A DNA stretch of 64,000 nucleotides from Urophycis tenuis (GCA_036785325.1 JAXIVH010000152.1:232001-296000); one strand, 5' to 3'. Shown: positions 39,659-53,383, numbered from the stretch's first letter. Notes: generated by a model from the letters alone, not told the origin. Program-made: numbers and translations.

Positions 39659-40251
39659 GCTGTGTCTCAATCCACGTACTTCCACGAGTACACTTCCGTA
39701 AGTGCACTGTGTGCACTATGTACTTACTGATGTAGTGCGTGAATTTCGTCTAAGAAGTACAGTCTCAAATGAAGCACTCCCGTTTTTCACTTACCGGAAA
39801 TGACGATACAAGCGTTCGTTCCCGTATTAGTATTCACGTATAAGCATATCAGCACAAACCGTTCACAATCGCTTATGACATCTGTCATACATCTGTCTAA
39901 CAATAAAATGGTAATACATAACGAAAAATAACCACTTTTCGATTGATGTGTAACGTTATATCTTACATTTAAAAGGAGTGGTCTGGGCCAACGGTCCACA
40001 GGTGTCGTCCGCAATCTTTATCAGATTTTTTTGGAAAGTGCTGGCGTTCCCTCCCCTTCCGTTACGTAGACAAAATGGCGACCATTGAGGGTGAGAAGTG
40101 TCCAGCGTAGTACACTCAGCTTTTTGACCGTTATGAGTGCACCATCCGGGTACTAGCAGTGTACTGCGTCTTGCCGCAATTACCAGTGTGAACGCACTAT
40201 GTACTCAAAAAGGGAAGTTTAAGTGCGCAAGTACGTGGATTGAGACACAGC
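39659..40251. mobile_element. MITE present only in unit B
   Basis: Inverted ends GCTGTGTCTCAATCCACGTA and TACGTGGATTGAGACACAGC are perfect over 20 bp. It is flanked by CAAAG (39654-39658, 40252-40256). In unit A the empty site reads ACTCAAAGTCC at about 18254. 593 bp, no coding capacity. The superfamily is not assigned. Confidence 0.85.
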
Positions 40252-40256
40252 CAAAG

Positions 40257-41336
40257 TCCTCATGTAACATAGAATACGCATAAACAAATAGCATGACCTA
40301 ATCAGCTCATTTGCATCAGCTGTGGGTATTAGGGGTGGAGCTGGGCTGTGTCTATAACAGTGTCCCTCCAGCCGGTAAGTTAAACACTCTCTGGTTGCTG
40401 AGAACAGGTGAGAACCACAATATCATCTCAGGATAGATTTTATATAAATCCATCCATCCATCCATTATCAAACCGCTTATCCTCTACGAGGGTCGTGGGG
40501 GATTTTATATACATATATGTTTAAAAAAATATTTTATCAATATACTACATAATACATATCATGTATTTCCATGTCATATCATATACTTATTTTTATATCA
40601 ATATATAAAATAACATATAGATTATTCAGATATTGACCTTTTGGATCAGTTTACACCGAAGCTGACTGACGTCGAATTACATCTGTAATGCAATTGACAA
40701 TTAACAGCCTGACACAATTCCCAAATGTTGAATTTTAAAGACAATGGTTGAATTAGTTTCATATCTCTTTTGATTCCTCTCTCTATCCCGTGCTTCAGTG
40801 TTTACGGGAAACCCTAATCCATGGCCTGATGTTTTTAAGTTAATTAATAGTAAGGATTATGGTTTCTGGAATTAAATTATTTGGATCATATTATCTTTAT
40901 TATTGTGATCAAGAATGTAATTTGGTGCAGTAACCTTGTATAGACTTGTAAAAGATCCTATCATCATCCGGATTTATATAAGATTGTGATCTTTATAAAA
41001 AATGTGACTGTCCCATAAAAAAAAAAAAAGTATTTGATATGAAGTCTGTTTAACATATTAAACCTGTGTTTGTTCTTTCATCACTAACATTACATTTGTA
41101 CTCTCATGACTTTCTGATGAGAGTAAGTGGCATGCATCCATACAAGTGTATGAGTGTGTCGATTGCATTGACAATGCATTGCACCCATCAGCAGCAGCAC
41201 CAGGAGCCTTGACCTTTGCTTCAGAGAGTTAAGGTATATGTCGCATAATGTCGGACCTGTGAGGCCACTGAGACCACTCAGTGTTTGTTAAAGGCTGTAC
41301 CAGTAAGCAGAGGGTGACTGGTGAGGTGTCATCAGG
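40257..41336 (+). other. Spacer between X and Y genes, unit B
   Basis: Same as 18260-19265, with an extra 60-bp stretch near 40885-40950. RTE tail scrap at 40446-40502. No gene. Confidence 0.5.
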
Positions 41337-44300
41337 ATGAACGGCACCAGGAGAACAGACAGCTTTGGTGAAGCCTTCTTCAAGAACTTCCTCGCAGTCT
41401 TCCTCTGTGTCATTATCAACTCCATCAACGTCTCTTTCGTCTATATCTACTTCAGGAGTCAGGACTTCCAGAGGGACCCTAGGTACACACACACACAGGC
41501 AGACACACACACACACACACACCCCTGACCTCATGTTTATCCTCTGATGAATGAAAGCTCATCTCCCTCTTTCTCTCTCATGTTCTCTCCTCCCCCACCC
41601 CTCCAGGTATCTGCTGTACATCCACCTGGTGGTTAATGACATCATCGTGCTCACCAGCGCCATCCTAATGCTGGTGCTCACCTACGCTACGGTCCGTCGC
41701 ATCAACGTGACCTTCTGCTCCGTCACCCTGCTCCTTATGGAAACCACCAACAAGTATGGCTGCTGAGCAGTGTCGGGGAAACACATTGTCAATAGCAATG
41801 TATCAATACATTCACATTTACATTCAGGGCATTTACCAGATACTTTTATCCAAAGCAACTTACAAAGAGTACATTTATCATAAGAAGGTGAAACATTTCA
41901 CTGCTGCTAATACAGTAAGAAAGTCACTAGAACAAGTTTCAAGCATTTCTATTGCTAGTATACAACATCTCTGACCAAGTGCCAAGTTACAAAGAGCGAT
42001 TAAAGTGCCAAGACATACAACAAATAACAAACAATAGACGCAGGGAATCATTAACAATTGGACAGTCAATCAAAAAATCCACTTGATACATACTGTGATG
42101 AAATATGAATGCACCAGAATAGCACATACACGTTAAAATTTATAGACTAAATCTACAGTCGCAAGGACAGCTGCTAAATGTGAAGATGCTTATTCTGCTT
42201 GTTCCTCCGTGAAGAGAAGAGAATAGTTTTAAGTAGTACTGATATGATTACAAGTAATAGCACTAGCAGTACTAGTAGCACTGTATTCCAGGAATAGTCC
42301 AGTGAACCTAGTCTACATATTGGTACCACTGGGACAACTGGTACTAGTAGTACTAGTACTACTACGAGCACTTCTACTACCAGTAGTATGAGTACTACTA
42401 ATAATACTGCTACTACCGTAGTACTAGTACTTCTACTAGTACTGCTAGTACCAGTTTTACTAGTTATACAACTGGTAGTGCTACTACCAGTAGTACTAGT
42501 ACTTCTACTAGTACTGCTACCAGTCATACTAGTAGTAGTACTAGTACGACTGTATTCCAGGAACAGTTCAATTAACCTAGCCTGCATGGCGGTGGAGCGC
42601 TACATCGCTGTGTGCTGGCCGCTGCACCACCCCCAGGCGTGCACCATGGGCCGCACCTACGCCCTGATCGCCCTCATCTGGAGCGTCTCCTTCCTCTCCG
42701 CCTTCGCTGACTTCATCATCGTCATCATGACCCAACCCCTCTCCTTCTTCTCCATCACCATGAACTGCCACGTTGACGCCATCTACTCCAGCCGCCAACA
42801 CAAAGACAAGGCCATCGCCACCCAGGTGAGCTGCAGCCGGCCGAGCCCTGTGTGACGCTACACATGGGAGAAGCAGCAAGTACTTCAAATACCATTGATT
42901 ACCATTGCTTGGGGTTGTAGTATTTCCAGTCATTAAGGAAGAAATAATGCCTTCCATCGTTTTAACTTGGAGTTGATAGTAACAATGCTATACAGTTAAG
43001 TTTGAGTCTAGTGCAGTTTTGTACTGCATGTTGTATGTACAGGAGTATTGTAACAAATGCAATTTCCCTCAGGGGTCATTAAAGTATTTCTGTCTGTCTG
43101 TCTGTCTGTCAGTATATGTGTGTGCAGTATATGCAATATAATGTTGAGGTGGTGCATGTTGCACAATGTTGAGGTAGTGGTCTGTCTCTCTCTCTCTCCC
43201 AGGTCTTCCTGGTTTCCATGGTGTTTCTGATCCTCGTCATCACCTACCTGAAGGTCTTCTTAGCAGCCAGGAAAGCGTCCGGGGATGACCAGGTGTGGAA
43301 GCTCAATAACACCAGAAAACACCATTCATAGTTATCAATACTATTGATGATTGGCACATCGTGTTCATTGGTTGCATTGAAACTTGACTTGTTGAGTAGA
43401 ACTTTGATTCTAACAATTTCAGACATGAACCCAAAACCCCTTCACAGTGCTGCAATTCATGTGTTATGCAATTAAAATACATTACATGAGGACATTTAAC
43501 ATTATGATGAATTTGAGTGGGAAAACAAAAAAGGACTACAGAAGAACTGCATATTATTGACACATTTTAAAGATTACAGCTTCAGGCCAGCATACAGTTG
43601 TGAGTTTGCTGCCCCCTAGAAGTATTACAACATCTATTAGGCTAAGCTGATCTTTAGCATTTGTGATGGATCTATGGAAGCATGGACCATATTCACTTAG
43701 CGGCCAGCTAAGAACTGGTTGAACTGGTTGGAGAGACTATATTAATTTCCTCAAATTCCTCATTCTGTTCGCCCACCCAGCTAAAGTTTCTCCCACCTAA
43801 CGCATTGTGTATCATACTGTCATACTGTGCATCACCAGCTGTGATGTTGATTAGCCATTACAGTCCATTACAATATCTACCCATCAGTGATACCACACAC
43901 AGACGTATGATGGATAGGCCAGCCTACCCAGTGGACTGTACCAACTAGAAGACTGATCTATCCATCGTACATCTGGACCCAAGACATCACTTTCCCGAGT
44001 GTGATGTTATAGGGCAATCACTGGCTTATCAACATCACATCTGGTGGTGCAATAGAAATATATCACAAAATATGTGCGATCACTTGGAGATGGTTGACAG
44101 CTCCACTCAAAGGAGTCACGATTCAGGTCAAGGTTCAGGTTTTGGTTAAAGCCCATGGTGCAGGTTAATTTTTTTTTCTATTCTGGCAATTTTCTAGTTG
44201 GTAATAAACATTCAAACAGTTATCCATTGTGTTTGACGTTGTAGGGTATCACAAAAAGGAAATATAATAAGGAAAAGTAGGTGAAATGTTAGCCTTTGGC

Positions 44301-47055
44301 TAACAGGTTAGCGATGCCCACAATGCATTGTGTGACGTCAGGTCGGGGAGCCCGGACGAAAGCCCACCTTGATACCATTGAGAGAGACGAGTAGTGAGAG
44401 AGTGACAGTGTCAGATATATAAGTAAATATATAGATAAAGATAGCCTAGATAGATAGATAAATAGATCGATAGGTTGAGAGATAGCATAGTGTAACATAA
44501 ACTCGTCTGTGTTGTCTCAATGAAATGCAGGAGACATGGGGCCAGTTCGTCACTTTATTAACCTGTGACAAAACACAATACGTTGGATTCCGTAGCAAGG
44601 CGGCATGGATCAACACAGTATGTAATATGAAAAGGAGATTAAATAATAGCTATTCACACATGTAATTATAAACTTAGATAAATAAAAACTTTGATCGTTT
44701 TACACGGGATGATCAAGTCAGTATTCAGTAAAACGATCAGCCACAACATCAGCCCCATTGGGGTCTTCCTCATAAAACACAGACCAGTCCGCTACAAACA
44801 CTCCTGTAAGTCCTCGCATGCCTCCTTAGACCATACCATACACGCACTGACTTTGTTGATATAGGCTGTTTACGGGCCAAGGTGGTGTATTTGGATGACA
44901 GGAGCACCAGGTTATGGTCCGACCTGCTGAGTGGAGGCAGGGCAGTGGATGTGTAACTGTCCTTAATATTGGCATAAAATAAGTCAATAGTCTTGCCACA
45001 TCTCGTGGGGCAGTTGACAAACGGCCTGAGCGATGGAAGTGAGGTGGAGAGAGTACAATGGTTAAAATCGCCACTGATCATCACAAGAGCGTCCGGAGTG
45101 CGGCGTTGCAGTTCTTGAGCTACTCTTGCCATCATGTCAGTCGCCAGTTTGGCATTTGGCAGATGGTAGAATACATATACACCAGGATGACAATGACATT
45201 GGAGAATTCACTTGGGTCTGCAACTCACCGCCAGCAATTCAATGATTTGGTCACATGCTCTCTGCGTTGCGGTTATGTGTCCAGGCGCTGTCCGTAAACC
45301 ACGACTCAGTAAAACAGAGAGGGCTACACTGTTGGTACAGCCGATCATACTTCACAAGCGCTGCAAGTTCATCAACTTTGTTGACTACGGAGCACACGTT
45401 GCCCATAATCACAGATGGTAGGACAGGCTTGTACTTCCTGAGCCTGTCCCTCACCGTCGGCCTCTTTTCCTTCACTTTAACTCTAGAGGTAAATCCAAGC
45501 GTGGATGGCCACAGTTTGTTATTGTATCCCAAATGCTATAGGAGACGACTGCTGCTGGGTCAGACGCTCCAAAGCCTTGTAGCTTCATGCGAATAAATCC
45601 ACTCCATATAACCAACCACATTAGTCCAGACGTGTGCACTTATCCCGATATATTGCGTGTGATTCTTGCGTTCAAAACAGTGACACGACGGTAAAACAAG
45701 ACACAGGACAAAAACTCTGTGGTAGCGAGTCGCCGACAGGGCAGGCGCCACTTCGGATATAAGTTTGAACGGTTGTTCTTTCTATGGTGTCCTATACTAG
45801 ACTTGTACTTGCTAATATAAAGAAATACAGAACGAGAAGTGCACTGTAAGTTTACTCAACGTGTATCAATGTATTCTTCTCCTTCTCACTCCCAATCACA
45901 TTGCACAGTATCAGTAAAACGGTAGTGCGCCCCCTGATGGCATGGTGACACAGCACATAATGTAACTGAATACACAACATATGGGTAGTTTCCCAACAAA
46001 ATCACACATTTCTTCATTCGCCCTTTCACGTCTAACCGGTTCGAAATGATATGGCCATCATAAATGTTAATTGTGGGTCTTGCCACCTCTTCCTCATCCC
46101 ATTTAGACGCCATAGTTCTAGTACAAGGCTGAGGCTACCTTCCACCACGTCTCCCCAACGTGACGTCATCGCCGAGTTGCATGAAAAATAACCGTTACTA
46201 ACAAAAACTACCAAAGACTGGATTTTAACACTATTTTGGACATTTCTAACTTTATATACATATCTTGAGTGCTTTATGTACCCATTAATCGAAAGTGGTG
46301 TTTAACCTGCACCACGGCCTTTAAGGTTAAAAGGGGAAACATCGGGCTGGGTTATCTTCTGATGTTAATAAAGTGTAGTGCTTCATGCGCCTGCATTGTC
46401 AACATTAACTGTGAAAAACATAATCTCAAAAGTTGGACCATGACATCATCGGTCAAGGATTTAGCATTGTTCATTGGACCACATAGGATGTCCAGCGATG
46501 TCCAATGACCAATGACTCATGATGTCCATGGTCCAAATATACTACTTTTTTTTTTCATAAAAACCATTGCCGTGCATGACAGTCCCCCTTTAAGGTCAAC
46601 ATTTCCGATCATGGGTCAAGCTTCATGTCAAGGTGCAGTTCAGGGTTCGTGCTGTGAGGGGACCTACTGAACACAGCTGGTCCCTGCAGGCATCGTCCAG
46701 GAAGGCGAGGAACACCATCCTGCTCCATGGTGTCCAGCTGCTGATCTACCTGCTCTCCTACGTTACGCCCTTCATCAACAGGCAACTGGCAAATTTTGTC
46801 CCCACCAAAGTCCTCTTTGCCACCTTCCTCCTCACCACCCTCCTCCCCCGCTTCCTCAACCCGCTCATTTATGGCGTGCGCGACCAGAAGTTCAGCACCC
46901 AGCTCAGACTGCTGCTCTACTCCTGCCGCCGCTGCGGGCCGGGGCCGGGCGAGAGACTGAAGCCCACCGCAGGAGAGAGAGTCAGGCCAACTGGGGACAA
47001 CAGAGGGAGAGTGATGTTGGGAGGGAGAGGGAGCTCTAAAAAGATGAGGAGATAG
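41337..47055 (+). CDS. Y-type odorant receptor 131-2-like GPCR, unit B
   Basis: Exons 41337-41482, 41607-41753, 42561-42825, 43203-43292 and 46690-47055 sum to 1014 nt, 337 residues, with phase kept at each junction (AG|GT donors, pyrimidine-AG acceptors). Seven TM helices: MNGTRRTDSFGEAFFKNF start, IHLVVNDIIVLTSAILML (TM2), MAVERYIAVCWPLHH (DRY-like), TM4-TM5, KARNTILLHGVQLLIYLLSY (TM6), NPLIYGVRDQKF (TM7). The C tail is basic (SSKKMRR). This is the best-preserved Y copy. Intron 4 splits the third intracellular loop between DDQ and ASSRKAR, and holds a 2.2-kb TTAA-flanked element. Predicted chemosensory receptor; the ligand is unknown. Confidence 0.82.
41807..41893 (-). mobile_element. SINE 3' segment in Y intron 2, unit B
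   Basis: Counterpart of 19729-19815, reading CATTTACATTCAGGGC on the plus strand. Shared by both units, so it predates the A/B duplication. Confidence 0.62.
44150..46320. mobile_element. TTAA-flanked non-autonomous element in Y-B intron 4
   Basis: Ends AGCCCATGGTGCAGGTTAA and (reverse complement) AGGCCGTGGTGCAGGTTAA, flanked by TTAA (44146-44149, 46321-46324). The empty site in unit A reads GGTTAAGG at about 22082. A TTAA duplication is typical of Kolobok and piggyBac elements; Kolobok is favoured by the AG start but not proven. No transposase frame was found. The interior holds part of a LINE endonuclease in reverse orientation. Confidence 0.8.
44760..45490 (-). pseudogene. LINE endonuclease fragment inside the TTAA element
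   Basis: The minus strand carries KVDELAALVKYDRLYQQC and CFTESWFTDSAWTHNR (about 45260-45410). After a deletion it continues MISGDFNHCTLS (about 45050-45080), CPTRCGKTIDLFYANI and SRSDHNLVLLSSKYTTLA (about 44860-44930). GDFNH and SDHN are catalytic motifs of apurinic-type LINE endonucleases. No RT domain follows, and frameshifts break it. Confidence 0.72.
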
Positions 47056-48410
47056 GAAGGCCCTGGTGCCTGGTATGATTATCTAGAATGTTATTTGTGA
47101 TGTTAATGGTGTTGTGACGAGGACCCTGTGTAGAGGAGAAATAAATATTTACGCTGTTGTCGCATTGCTGCCATTAAAAACTTTTGTACAAAAGTGTTTT
47201 ATCATCTCTTTTACCCCCAGGGATTCCATTTTTGGGACCATTGCATTTAATACACATGTTCTGCTCTGATCAGCTGAAGTACAAGGCCACTCAGCTGTCC
47301 ATTACAAACCAGGACCAAAATACCTAGGGAATATAGATGTCCCACCCCCAACTTATGCTGAAAACCTTCTCATTGTGTCTATATAACCTACAATATCCCA
47401 CTTCAAACTCCTCAGACTACACCTTTGACACAGTCAAGCTTCTGCTGTAAGTTGTCTGTATCAAAATCCATCATCCATCCATCTATATATTGTTTTATTT
47501 GTATTGATCAATCGATTTATCTTTCTGTCAGTCTACCTGTCTATTGCTCCTTCAATTCACAATTGTCAGTTTGATCCAATTGTTATTAATGCCTAAATCC
47601 TGTATCCTGTAGTCCTGAGTTTCAAGCTGTAAGTGTTTGTGAGAAAACACAGCTATGCCTGTGTGTGTGTATGTGTGAGTATTATTGTAGCAACGGGCAT
47701 TGCTATGCACCAACTAGGTGGCTGCCAACTTTACTGGACTCCTCCAGAACAAGGACGCAGGGCGGTGGTGTTTTATTGCAGAGTTTAAGGACAATAGTAC
47801 AGGCAGCTGGTGCTCCGTGCTGCCATGCAGGAGATCTCCTGAGTGTGTGTGTGTGTGTGTGGTGACAGCTGGTTTAACCTGTTGCACTTTGATCGCTCAA
47901 TGTGCAACTGAGCGATCAACTGTGCAGCCTCACCACCAACCCCAGAGTCCAATCAGTCTGACTCGGGCCAGGTGAGGCTGCTTAAACCAGCCGTCACCCA
48001 CACACACTCCACCATTATGTTCTCTGTTTAAAGTATCCAACTGAATAATGCCCAGCCCTCCCTCTTCAGGCCTCCCTCCAAAGCTACTCCCCCAAAACAC
48101 ATGACTAGCTCGCTAGCTTTAGCCACAGGTCTGCCTGGCCTTGTGGAAGACTTCGGTCATAGGGCGTTTTTCTTTTTTTTTCATAGCATTTGATTTATTG
48201 ATTGCAGTCGGGATGTAAATAGTAAGTACGACAAAACATGCTTGTTGCCTATCGTACCTTTAGATATTTCTGTGTGTTCGGATTGTATTTCTTCTTCAGA
48301 TGAAATAAAGGCATAGCCGGTCAAACATGAACACATCGTACCTTTAGATATTTCTGTGTGTTCGGATTGTATTTCTTCTTCAGATTAAATAAAGGCATAG
48401 CCGGTCAAAC
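47056..48410 (+). other. Y-B 3' flank and upstream block of X-C
   Basis: 47056-47390 matches the flank of Y-A (22731-23129); 47390-48410 matches the X upstream blocks of A and B. Homology passes without interruption from unit B to unit C at GTCTATATAACC, so this is the undisturbed junction. (GT)n at 47845-47862. Confidence 0.6.
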
Positions 48411-48418
48411 ATGAACTT
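48251..48418 (+). repeat. 84-bp tandem duplication spanning the X-C leader and start codon
   Basis: ATCGTACCTTTAG...CATGAAC occurs twice with period 84 (48251-48334, 48335-48418). The first copy carries its own ATG (48327), which opens a six-codon frame ending in TAG at 48345-48347. The second ATG (48411) is the X start. Units A and B have only one copy. Confidence 0.88.
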
Positions 48419-51400
48419 CACTCGTCAAGACACACTAAAAGTGTACCTCATCAAGAATTTCATCGCGGTCTTCCTCAGCGTCATCATCAAATTCATCAAC
48501 GGCTCTTTCATCTATATTTACTTCAGGAGTCAGGACTTTCAGAGGGACCCCAGGTATCCCAAGAAATACTTTTCAGAGGGACCCCAGGTATCCCAAGAAA
48601 TACTTTCAGGGTTAGAAATACTCCTCCTTGAGCCGCAACCTTAACATGGTGGAGGGGTTTGCGTGTCCCAATGACCCTGGGGGCTATATTGTCGGGGGCT
48701 TCATGCCCCTGGTAGGGCCACCCAAGGCAAGCAGGTCCTAGGCGAGGGTCCAGACAAAGAGTGGCTCAAAGATGACCCCAATGAAGAGTACAATTTTTGG
48801 AAGTGGGTTTCCCTTGCCCGGACGTGGGTCACCGGGGCCCCCCCCTGGAGCTAGGCCTGGGGGAAGGGCCCGTTGGCGAGCGCCTGGTGGCCGGGTCTAC
48901 GCCCGCGGGGCCCGGTCGGGCACGGCCCGGTCGGGCACAGCCCGAAGGGACGACGCGGGACCCCCTTCCCATGGGTTCACCACCCGTGGGAGGGGCCAAA
49001 GGGGTCGGGTGCAATGTGAGCTGGGCGGCAGCAGGAGGCGGGGACCTGGACGGTCCGACCCTCGGCTGCAGAAGCTAGCTCTGGGGACGTGGAATGTCAC
49101 CTCTCTGGCGGGGAAGGAGCCTGAGCTGGTGTGCGAGGCTGAGAGGTACCGGCTGGACATAGTCGGGCTCACCTCGACACACAGTTTGGGCTCCGGAACC
49201 AGCGTCCTTGAGAGGGGTTGGACTCTTTTCCACTCTGGAGTTGCCCCTGGGGAGAGGCGCCGAGCGGGGGTGGGAATGCTTATTTCCCCCCGGCTTGGTG
49301 CCTGTATGTTGGGGTTCACCCCGGTGGACGAGAGGGTAGCCTCCCTCCGCCTTTGGGTGGGGGGACGGGTCCTGACTGTCGTTTGTGCTTATGCACCGAA
49401 CGGCAGTTCAGAGTACCCACCCTTTCTGGAGTCCTTGGAGTGGGTGTTAGAAAGCGCCCCATCTGGGGACTCCCTTGTTCTGCTGGGGGACTTCAACGCC
49501 CATGTGGGCAATGACAGTGAGACCTGGAGGGGCGTGATTGGGAGGAACGGCCCCCCTGATCTGAACCCGAGTGGTGTTTTGTTGTTGGACTTCTGTGCTC
49601 GTCATGGATTGTCCATAACGAACACCATGTTCAAGCATAAGGGTGTCCACATGTGCACTTGGCACCAGGACACCCTAGGCCGCAGTTCGATGATCGACTT
49701 TGTAGTTGTATCATCGGACTTGCGGCCGCATGTCTTGGACACTCGGGTGAAGAGAGGGGCGGAGCTGTCAACTGATCACCACCTGGTGGCGAGTTGGCTC
49801 CGATGACGGGGGAAGATGCCGGTCAGACCTGGCAGACCCAAACGTTCTGTGAGGGTCTGCCGGGAACGTCTGGCTGAATCTCCTGTCAGAACGAGCTTCA
49901 ACTCCCACCTCCGGGAGAGCTTCAACCATGTCCCGGGGGAGGCGGGGGACATAGAGTCCGAGTGGACCTTGTTCCGTGCCTCCATTGTTGAAGCGGCCGA
50001 CCGGAGCTGTGGCCGTAAGGTCGTCGGTGCCTGTCGCGGCGGCAACCCCCGAACCCGCTGTTGGACCCCAGCGTTAAGGGATGCCGTCAAGCTGAAGAAG
50101 GAGTCCTACCGGGCCTTTTTGGCCCGTGGGACTCCTGAGGCAGCTGATGGGTACCGGCGGGCCAAGCGGGGAGCGGCGTCGGCGGTTGCGGAGGCAAAAA
50201 CTCGGGTGTGGGAGGAGTTCGGTGAGGCCATGGAGAAGGACTTCCGAACGGCTTCGAGGAGGTTCTGGACCACCATCCGGCGTCTCAGGAGGGGGAAGCA
50301 GTGCTCTGTCAACACCGTGTATGGGAGAGACGGGGCGCTGCTGACCTCGCCTTGGGACGTTGTGAATCGGTGGGGGGAATACTTCGAAGACCTCCTCAAT
50401 CCCACCAACACGCCTTCCACTGAGGAAGCAGGGTCTGGGGACTCGGGGGGGGGGACTCTCCTATCTCCGGGGCTGAGATCGCCGAGGTGGTTAAAAAGCT
50501 CCTCGGTGGCAAGGCCCCGGGGGTGGACGAGATCCACCGCGAGTTCCTAAAGGCCCTGGATGCTGTGGGGCTGTCTTGGTTGACACGTCTCTGCAGCATC
50601 GCGTGGACATCGGGGGCAGTGCCTCTGGATTGGCAGACCGGGGTTGTGGTTCCCCTCTTCAAAAAGGGGGACCGGAGGGTGTGCTCCAACTACAGGGGGA
50701 TCACACTCCTCAGCCTCCCCGGTAAGGTCTATTCGGGGGTCCTGGAGAGGAGGGTCCGTAGGATAGTCGAACCTCAGATTCAGGAGGAGCAATGTGGTTT
50801 TCGTTCCGGCCGTGGAACTGTGGACCAGCTCTATACCCTTGGCGCGGTACTCGAGGGTGCATGAGAGTTCGCCCAACCAGTCTACATGTGCTTTGTGGAC
50901 TTGGAGAAGGCGTTCGACCGTGTCCCTCGGGGAGCCCTGTGGGGGGTGCTCCGGGAGTATGGGGTACCGGGCCCGCTGTTACGGGCCATCGGGTCCCTGT
51001 ACTCCCGGTGCCAGAGCTTGGTCCGCATTGCCGGCAGTAAGTCGAGCCTGTTTCCGGTGAGAGTTGGCCTCCGCCAGGGCTGCCCTTTGTCACCGATTCT
51101 GTTCACAACTTTTATGGACAGAATTTCTAGGCGCAGCCAGGGCGTTGAGGGGTTACGGTTCGGTGGCCTCAGGATTGCGTCACTGCTTTTCGCAGATGAT
51201 CTTGTCCTGTTGGCTTCATCGGGCCGTGACCTTCAGTTCTCACTGGAGCGGTTCGCAGCCGAATGTGAAGCGGCTGGGATGAGGATCAGCACCTCCAAAT
51301 AAGAGGCCATGGTTCTCGGCCGGAAAAGGGTGGAGTGCACTCTCCGGGTCGGGGAGGAGATTCTGCCTCAAGTGGAGGAGTCAAGTATCTCGGGGTCTTG

Positions 51401-53343
51401 TTCATGAGTGAGGGGAGGATGGAGCGGGAGATTGACCGACGGATCGGTGCGGCGTCGGCAGTGATGCGGGCTCTGCACCGGTCCGTCATGGTGAAGAAGG
51501 AGCTGAGCCGAAAGGCGAAGCTCTCGATTTACCGGTCAATCTACGTTCCTACCCTCACTTATGGTCACGAGCTGTGGGTAGTGACCGAAAGAACGAGATC
51601 GCGAATACAAGCGGCCGAAATGAGTTTCCTCCGCAGGGTGTCCGGGCTCTCCCTTAGAGATAGGGTGAGAAGCTCGGTCATCCGGGAGGGGCTCAGAGTA
51701 GAACCGCTGCTCCTCCGCATCGAGAGGAGCCAGTTGCGGTGGCTCGGGCATCTAGTGAGGATGCCTCCTGGACGCCTCCCTGGGGAGGTGTTCCGGGCAC
51801 GTCCCTCCGGGAGGAGGCCCCGGGGAAGACCCAGGACACGCTGGAGGGACTATGTCTCTCGGCTGGCCTGGGAACGCCTCGGGATCCCCCTGGAAGAGCT
51901 GGACGAAGTGGCTGGGGAGAGGGAAGTCTGGGCTTTCCTCCTCAGGCTACTGCCCCCGCGACCCGACCCCGGATAAGCGGCAGAAATGGATGGATGGATG
52001 GATGGATGGATGGGTTAGAAATAATTACACCATCACGTCAATAACATTACTAATATACATCTTCTCCTGCATTCTCTTCTCCTTTCTCCTCCTCCTCTCC
52101 TTCCCCTGCTCCTGACTCCTCCCATACATTTATGATTGTACTTTGTCCAACAGTCAAATGACGATACTCCCTTTTTCCAATGTTGTGTTTTGCTGTTTGA
52201 AATATTACACTGCTGTCCCGGCCAGGTCTCTGTTGACAACTACATGCTTTATCTCACTGAGAACAACCTGGTTAAACAAACGTTACATCAAAGGAATAAA
52301 ACACTCCTCTCCCTCTCCTTGTCCTCCCTTTGCCCTTTCTCTTCTCCTCCTTTCCCCCTCCTCCCCTCTCCTCCCCTCAGGTATGTGCTGTTCATCCACC
52401 TGGTGCTGAATGACATGATACTGCTGAGCATCTCTGTGTTGCTACAGATCTTCACCTACATCCTCAAGCTCCCCTTTGTCCCCTGCTGTGTGCTGATCCT
52501 CATCCTCGTCACTAGCAACAGGTGGGTGGTGGAGTACTAGGAGTAGTACCACGACCACGTTTACTACATGTAGTAGTAATGGTAATAATAATAATGCATT
52601 GTATTTAAAGGCGCCTCTCAAACCACTCAAGGACACCTTACAGACAAGTTAAAAATACAAGGTGTGATTTAAAGGTGGAAACAGAGTCAGAAGTGCGAAT
52701 GTCTGGTGGGAGAGAGTTCCATAGGCGGAGAGCAGATCACCTAAAAGCTCTTGACCCCATGGTGGATAGGTTGGCAGATGGAGCTGAGAGCTGAATGGTT
52801 GAAGAGAATCGGAGAGAGGGTGTGAAGGTGTGTGGATGTGGAAGAGTTCAGTTAGATACACTGGTGCCAGGCTGTGAAGGATCATGAAAGTAAGGAGTAG
52901 AATCTTAAAATCAATGCGTGATTTGATAGGGAGCCAGTGGAGTTGCTGCAGGGCAGGAGTAATGTGTTCAATAGATGAGTTCAATAGAGTTCTGGTGATG
53001 ATACATGGCGGCTGCATTCTGGACCAGTTGAAGTTTATGAAGAGATTTCTGAGGAAGACCACAGCGGAGAGAGTTATAGTAGTCCAGTCGGGATGTAATC
53101 CAGGGTGTTTTCAAGGATAGCGGTGGAGGTCGGTGACGAAGACGATTGATGTTGCATATATGGAAGTAAGCAGATCGAGTGGGTCTCGAAGGATAAAGTG
53201 CTGTCCAAGATGACACCCAGGCTCTTTACCTGAGGGGAAGGGGCAACAGTGGCATTGTTGATGGACATGGAAAAAGTGTTGAGTAGTAGTAGTAGGAGGA
53301 GGAGTAATAGTAGTGGTAGTACTAGGTAGTAGTAGTAGTAGTA

Positions 53344-53383
<40 letters not shown>

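Noticed and set aside
48829..49319. Minus-strand frames opposite the RTE endonuclease
   Set aside because: GC-rich antisense shadows of the LINE coding strand; the plus strand has clear catalytic motifs.
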